Shown: positions 7,392-8,455 of the stretch, in pieces
Position numbering within the stretch: the stretch's first letter is position 1
How the letters are laid out: each line of letters begins with the position of its first letter
NCBI GenBank assembly: GCA_947487925.1
Contig: CANLCA010000097.1
Coordinates: 1-8,455, forward strand
DNA from: Verrucomicrobiales bacterium
Lineage (GTDB): Bacteria; Verrucomicrobiota; Verrucomicrobiia; Limisphaerales; F1-80-MAGS106
Length of the DNA stretch: 8,455 nt
Reading direction: 5' to 3'
The notes under the pieces: model-generated
The model's input: only the letters and a program-made list of their open reading frames with translations
Databases searched by the model: none
Told to the model about the DNA's origin: nothing
Translations under genes and position numbers: made by a program

Positions 7392-8455
7392 ATGCCTCGA
7401 ATACTCTGCTCTTCCTGCGGACAAGCGATTGAATTCCCGGACGAGATGGAGGGGCAACAGGCCGCTTGTCCGGCCTGCGCGGTCATGACGCGCCTTAGTT
7501 CGGACCGATTTCGCATTCGGATCCCCCAGGCGAAGCAGACGACTGGCTCGGCCCAATCCGCGCCTACGGGCACAGCCATTTCTGGGATTTCACTGCGACT
7601 CATCGAGAACATCGAAAAAGTGATTGTTGGCAAGCGATCCGCCATCATGATGGTTCTGGCGGCGTATTTTTCCGAAGGTCATGTTTTGCTGGAGGATGTT
7701 CCTGGAGTCGCGAAGACCATGCTGGCCCGAGCGCTGGCGAAAAGCGTTGGGGGAACTTTCAAACGCATCCAATGCACGCCGGATCTGTTGCCAAACGACG
7801 TCACGGGCGCCTCTATTTTCAATCCCAAGACCACGGAGTTTGAGTTCCGGCCCGGGCCTTTGTTCGCGCAGTTTGTTTTGGCAGACGAGATCAACCGCAC
7901 CACGCCCCGCACGCAGTCTTCCTTGCTGGAGGCGATGTCTGAGTGCCAGGTTTCCATCGATGGGCGGCGGTATGAACTGGAGCGGCCATTCTTTATTATT
8001 GCGACCCAGAACCCGGTGGATCACGAGGGAACATTTCCGCTTCCAGAAGCGCAACTGGACCGGTTTCTGCTGAAATTGAATCTGGGCTATCCCAGTGCAG
8101 CCGAAGAGATGCGCATGATTGACCTGCTCCGGCGCCAGCACCCCATCGATTCCCTTGGTGCGGTTGTTGGCATGGACGAAGTCATCGAATGTCAGGCACA
8201 GGTTCGTGACGTGAGAGTCGATTCGAAGGTCCGGGATTACGTGGTGAACTTGGTCCGGGCGACACGGCAACATCATGGACTCCTGCTGGGGGCCAGCCCT
8301 CGCGCCTCGATGGCTCTGTTTCACGTTTCCCAGGCCTTTGCGGCCCTTCAAGGATATGAGTTCGTGCTTCCGGATCACGTCAAGGAAATGGCTTTGCCCG
8401 TGCTGGCGCATCGATTGATCGTGAAACCGGAGCACCGGCTTCGCAAGGTGACATC
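7392..8455 (+). CDS. MoxR-family AAA+ ATPase with N-terminal zinc ribbon (cut by the right window edge)
   Basis: Open from ATG 7392 to the window end, 354 complete codons. Residues 1-35 form a zinc ribbon: CSSC (Cys6, Cys9) and CPAC (Cys26, Cys29), with the FPDEMEGQQAACPAC arrangement seen in many planctomycete/verrucomicrobial proteins. After a Gln/Ser/Thr/Ala-rich linker (about 46-66) the MoxR AAA+ core begins. It has Walker A EDVPGVAKT (Lys108, Thr109), the block RIQCTPDLLPNDVTGASIF, Walker B FVLADEINR (Asp165, Glu166), RTQSSLLEAMSE, sensor 1 IATQNPVDHEGTFPLPEAQL (Asn207), arginine-finger region LDRFLL (Arg224) and sensor 2 GASPRASMAL (Arg304). MoxR ATPases act as chaperones, often with DUF58/VWA proteins encoded next to them; none is in view. 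The gene starts 12 bp after the smc stop, suggesting one operon. No Shine-Dalgarno is visible. The ATG is supported by the zinc ribbon beginning at residue 4. Confidence 0.95.
   Translation, partial: MPRILCSSCGQAIEFPDEMEGQQAACPACAVMTRLSSDRFRIRIPQAKQTTGSAQSAPTGTAISGISLRLIENIEKVIVGKRSAIMMVLAAYFSEGHVLLEDVPGVAKTMLARALAKSVGGTFKRIQCTPDLLPNDVTGASIFNPKTTEFEFRPGPLFAQFVLADEINRTTPRTQSSLLEAMSECQVSIDGRRYELERPFFIIATQNPVDHEGTFPLPEAQLDRFLLKLNLGYPSAAEEMRMIDLLRRQHPIDSLGAVVGMDEVIECQAQVRDVRVDSKVRDYVVNLVRATRQHHGLLLGASPRASMALFHVSQAFAALQGYEFVLPDHVKEMALPVLAHRLIVKPEHRLRKVT

Noticed and set aside
7590..8435. Antisense open frame (281 codons) opposite moxR
   Set aside because: The plus strand carries a complete set of MoxR motifs over the same region; the antisense frame has no family features.

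Overview
The window (about 57% GC by eye) looks like chromosomal DNA of a Verrucomicrobiota bacterium, most likely near the Pedosphaera/Limisphaera branch. This is inferred from protein style: a sigma factor beginning with an FPNTRWSIVLAA-type leader, a long bacterial SMC, a zinc ribbon of planctomycete/verrucomicrobial type fused to a MoxR ATPase, and a pair of small single-pass membrane proteins. None of the six starts I place has a convincing Shine-Dalgarno sequence, which also fits a lineage with low SD use. No database search was possible.

Left part (1-1900). The 5' part of an ECF-type sigma factor gene runs off the left edge on the minus strand. It is followed by about 280 bp of non-coding DNA ending in a three-unit, 10-bp-period AT-rich repeat. 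Against that repeat lies a decayed, internally deleted IS3-family transposase remnant (minus strand). Two small membrane-protein genes follow on the plus strand (945-1226 and 1504-1893). They share architecture and a C-terminal motif, so they look like a diverged tandem pair.

Middle (1921-3504, minus). A secreted family-10-like glycoside hydrolase (GHL10/DUF187, the DigH/YngK type) with a C-terminal Fn3-like domain. It converges on the second membrane-protein gene with a 27-bp gap and diverges from smc, with about 100 bp between the preferred starts.

Right part (3609-8455, plus). A complete smc gene (1256 aa; Walker A, hinge, signature motif and Walker B all present) is followed after 12 bp by a MoxR-family AAA+ ATPase that carries an N-terminal four-cysteine zinc ribbon and runs off the right edge. 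The two are probably cotranscribed.

Functionally this is mostly core-type content: chromosome organisation (SMC), a probable cell-envelope glycan hydrolase, a chaperone-type ATPase and one regulatory sigma factor. No defence system, CRISPR array, tRNA or rRNA is visible. The most unusual items are the zinc ribbon-MoxR fusion directly behind smc, the paired membrane proteins, and the phased 10-bp repeat abutting the transposase scar.
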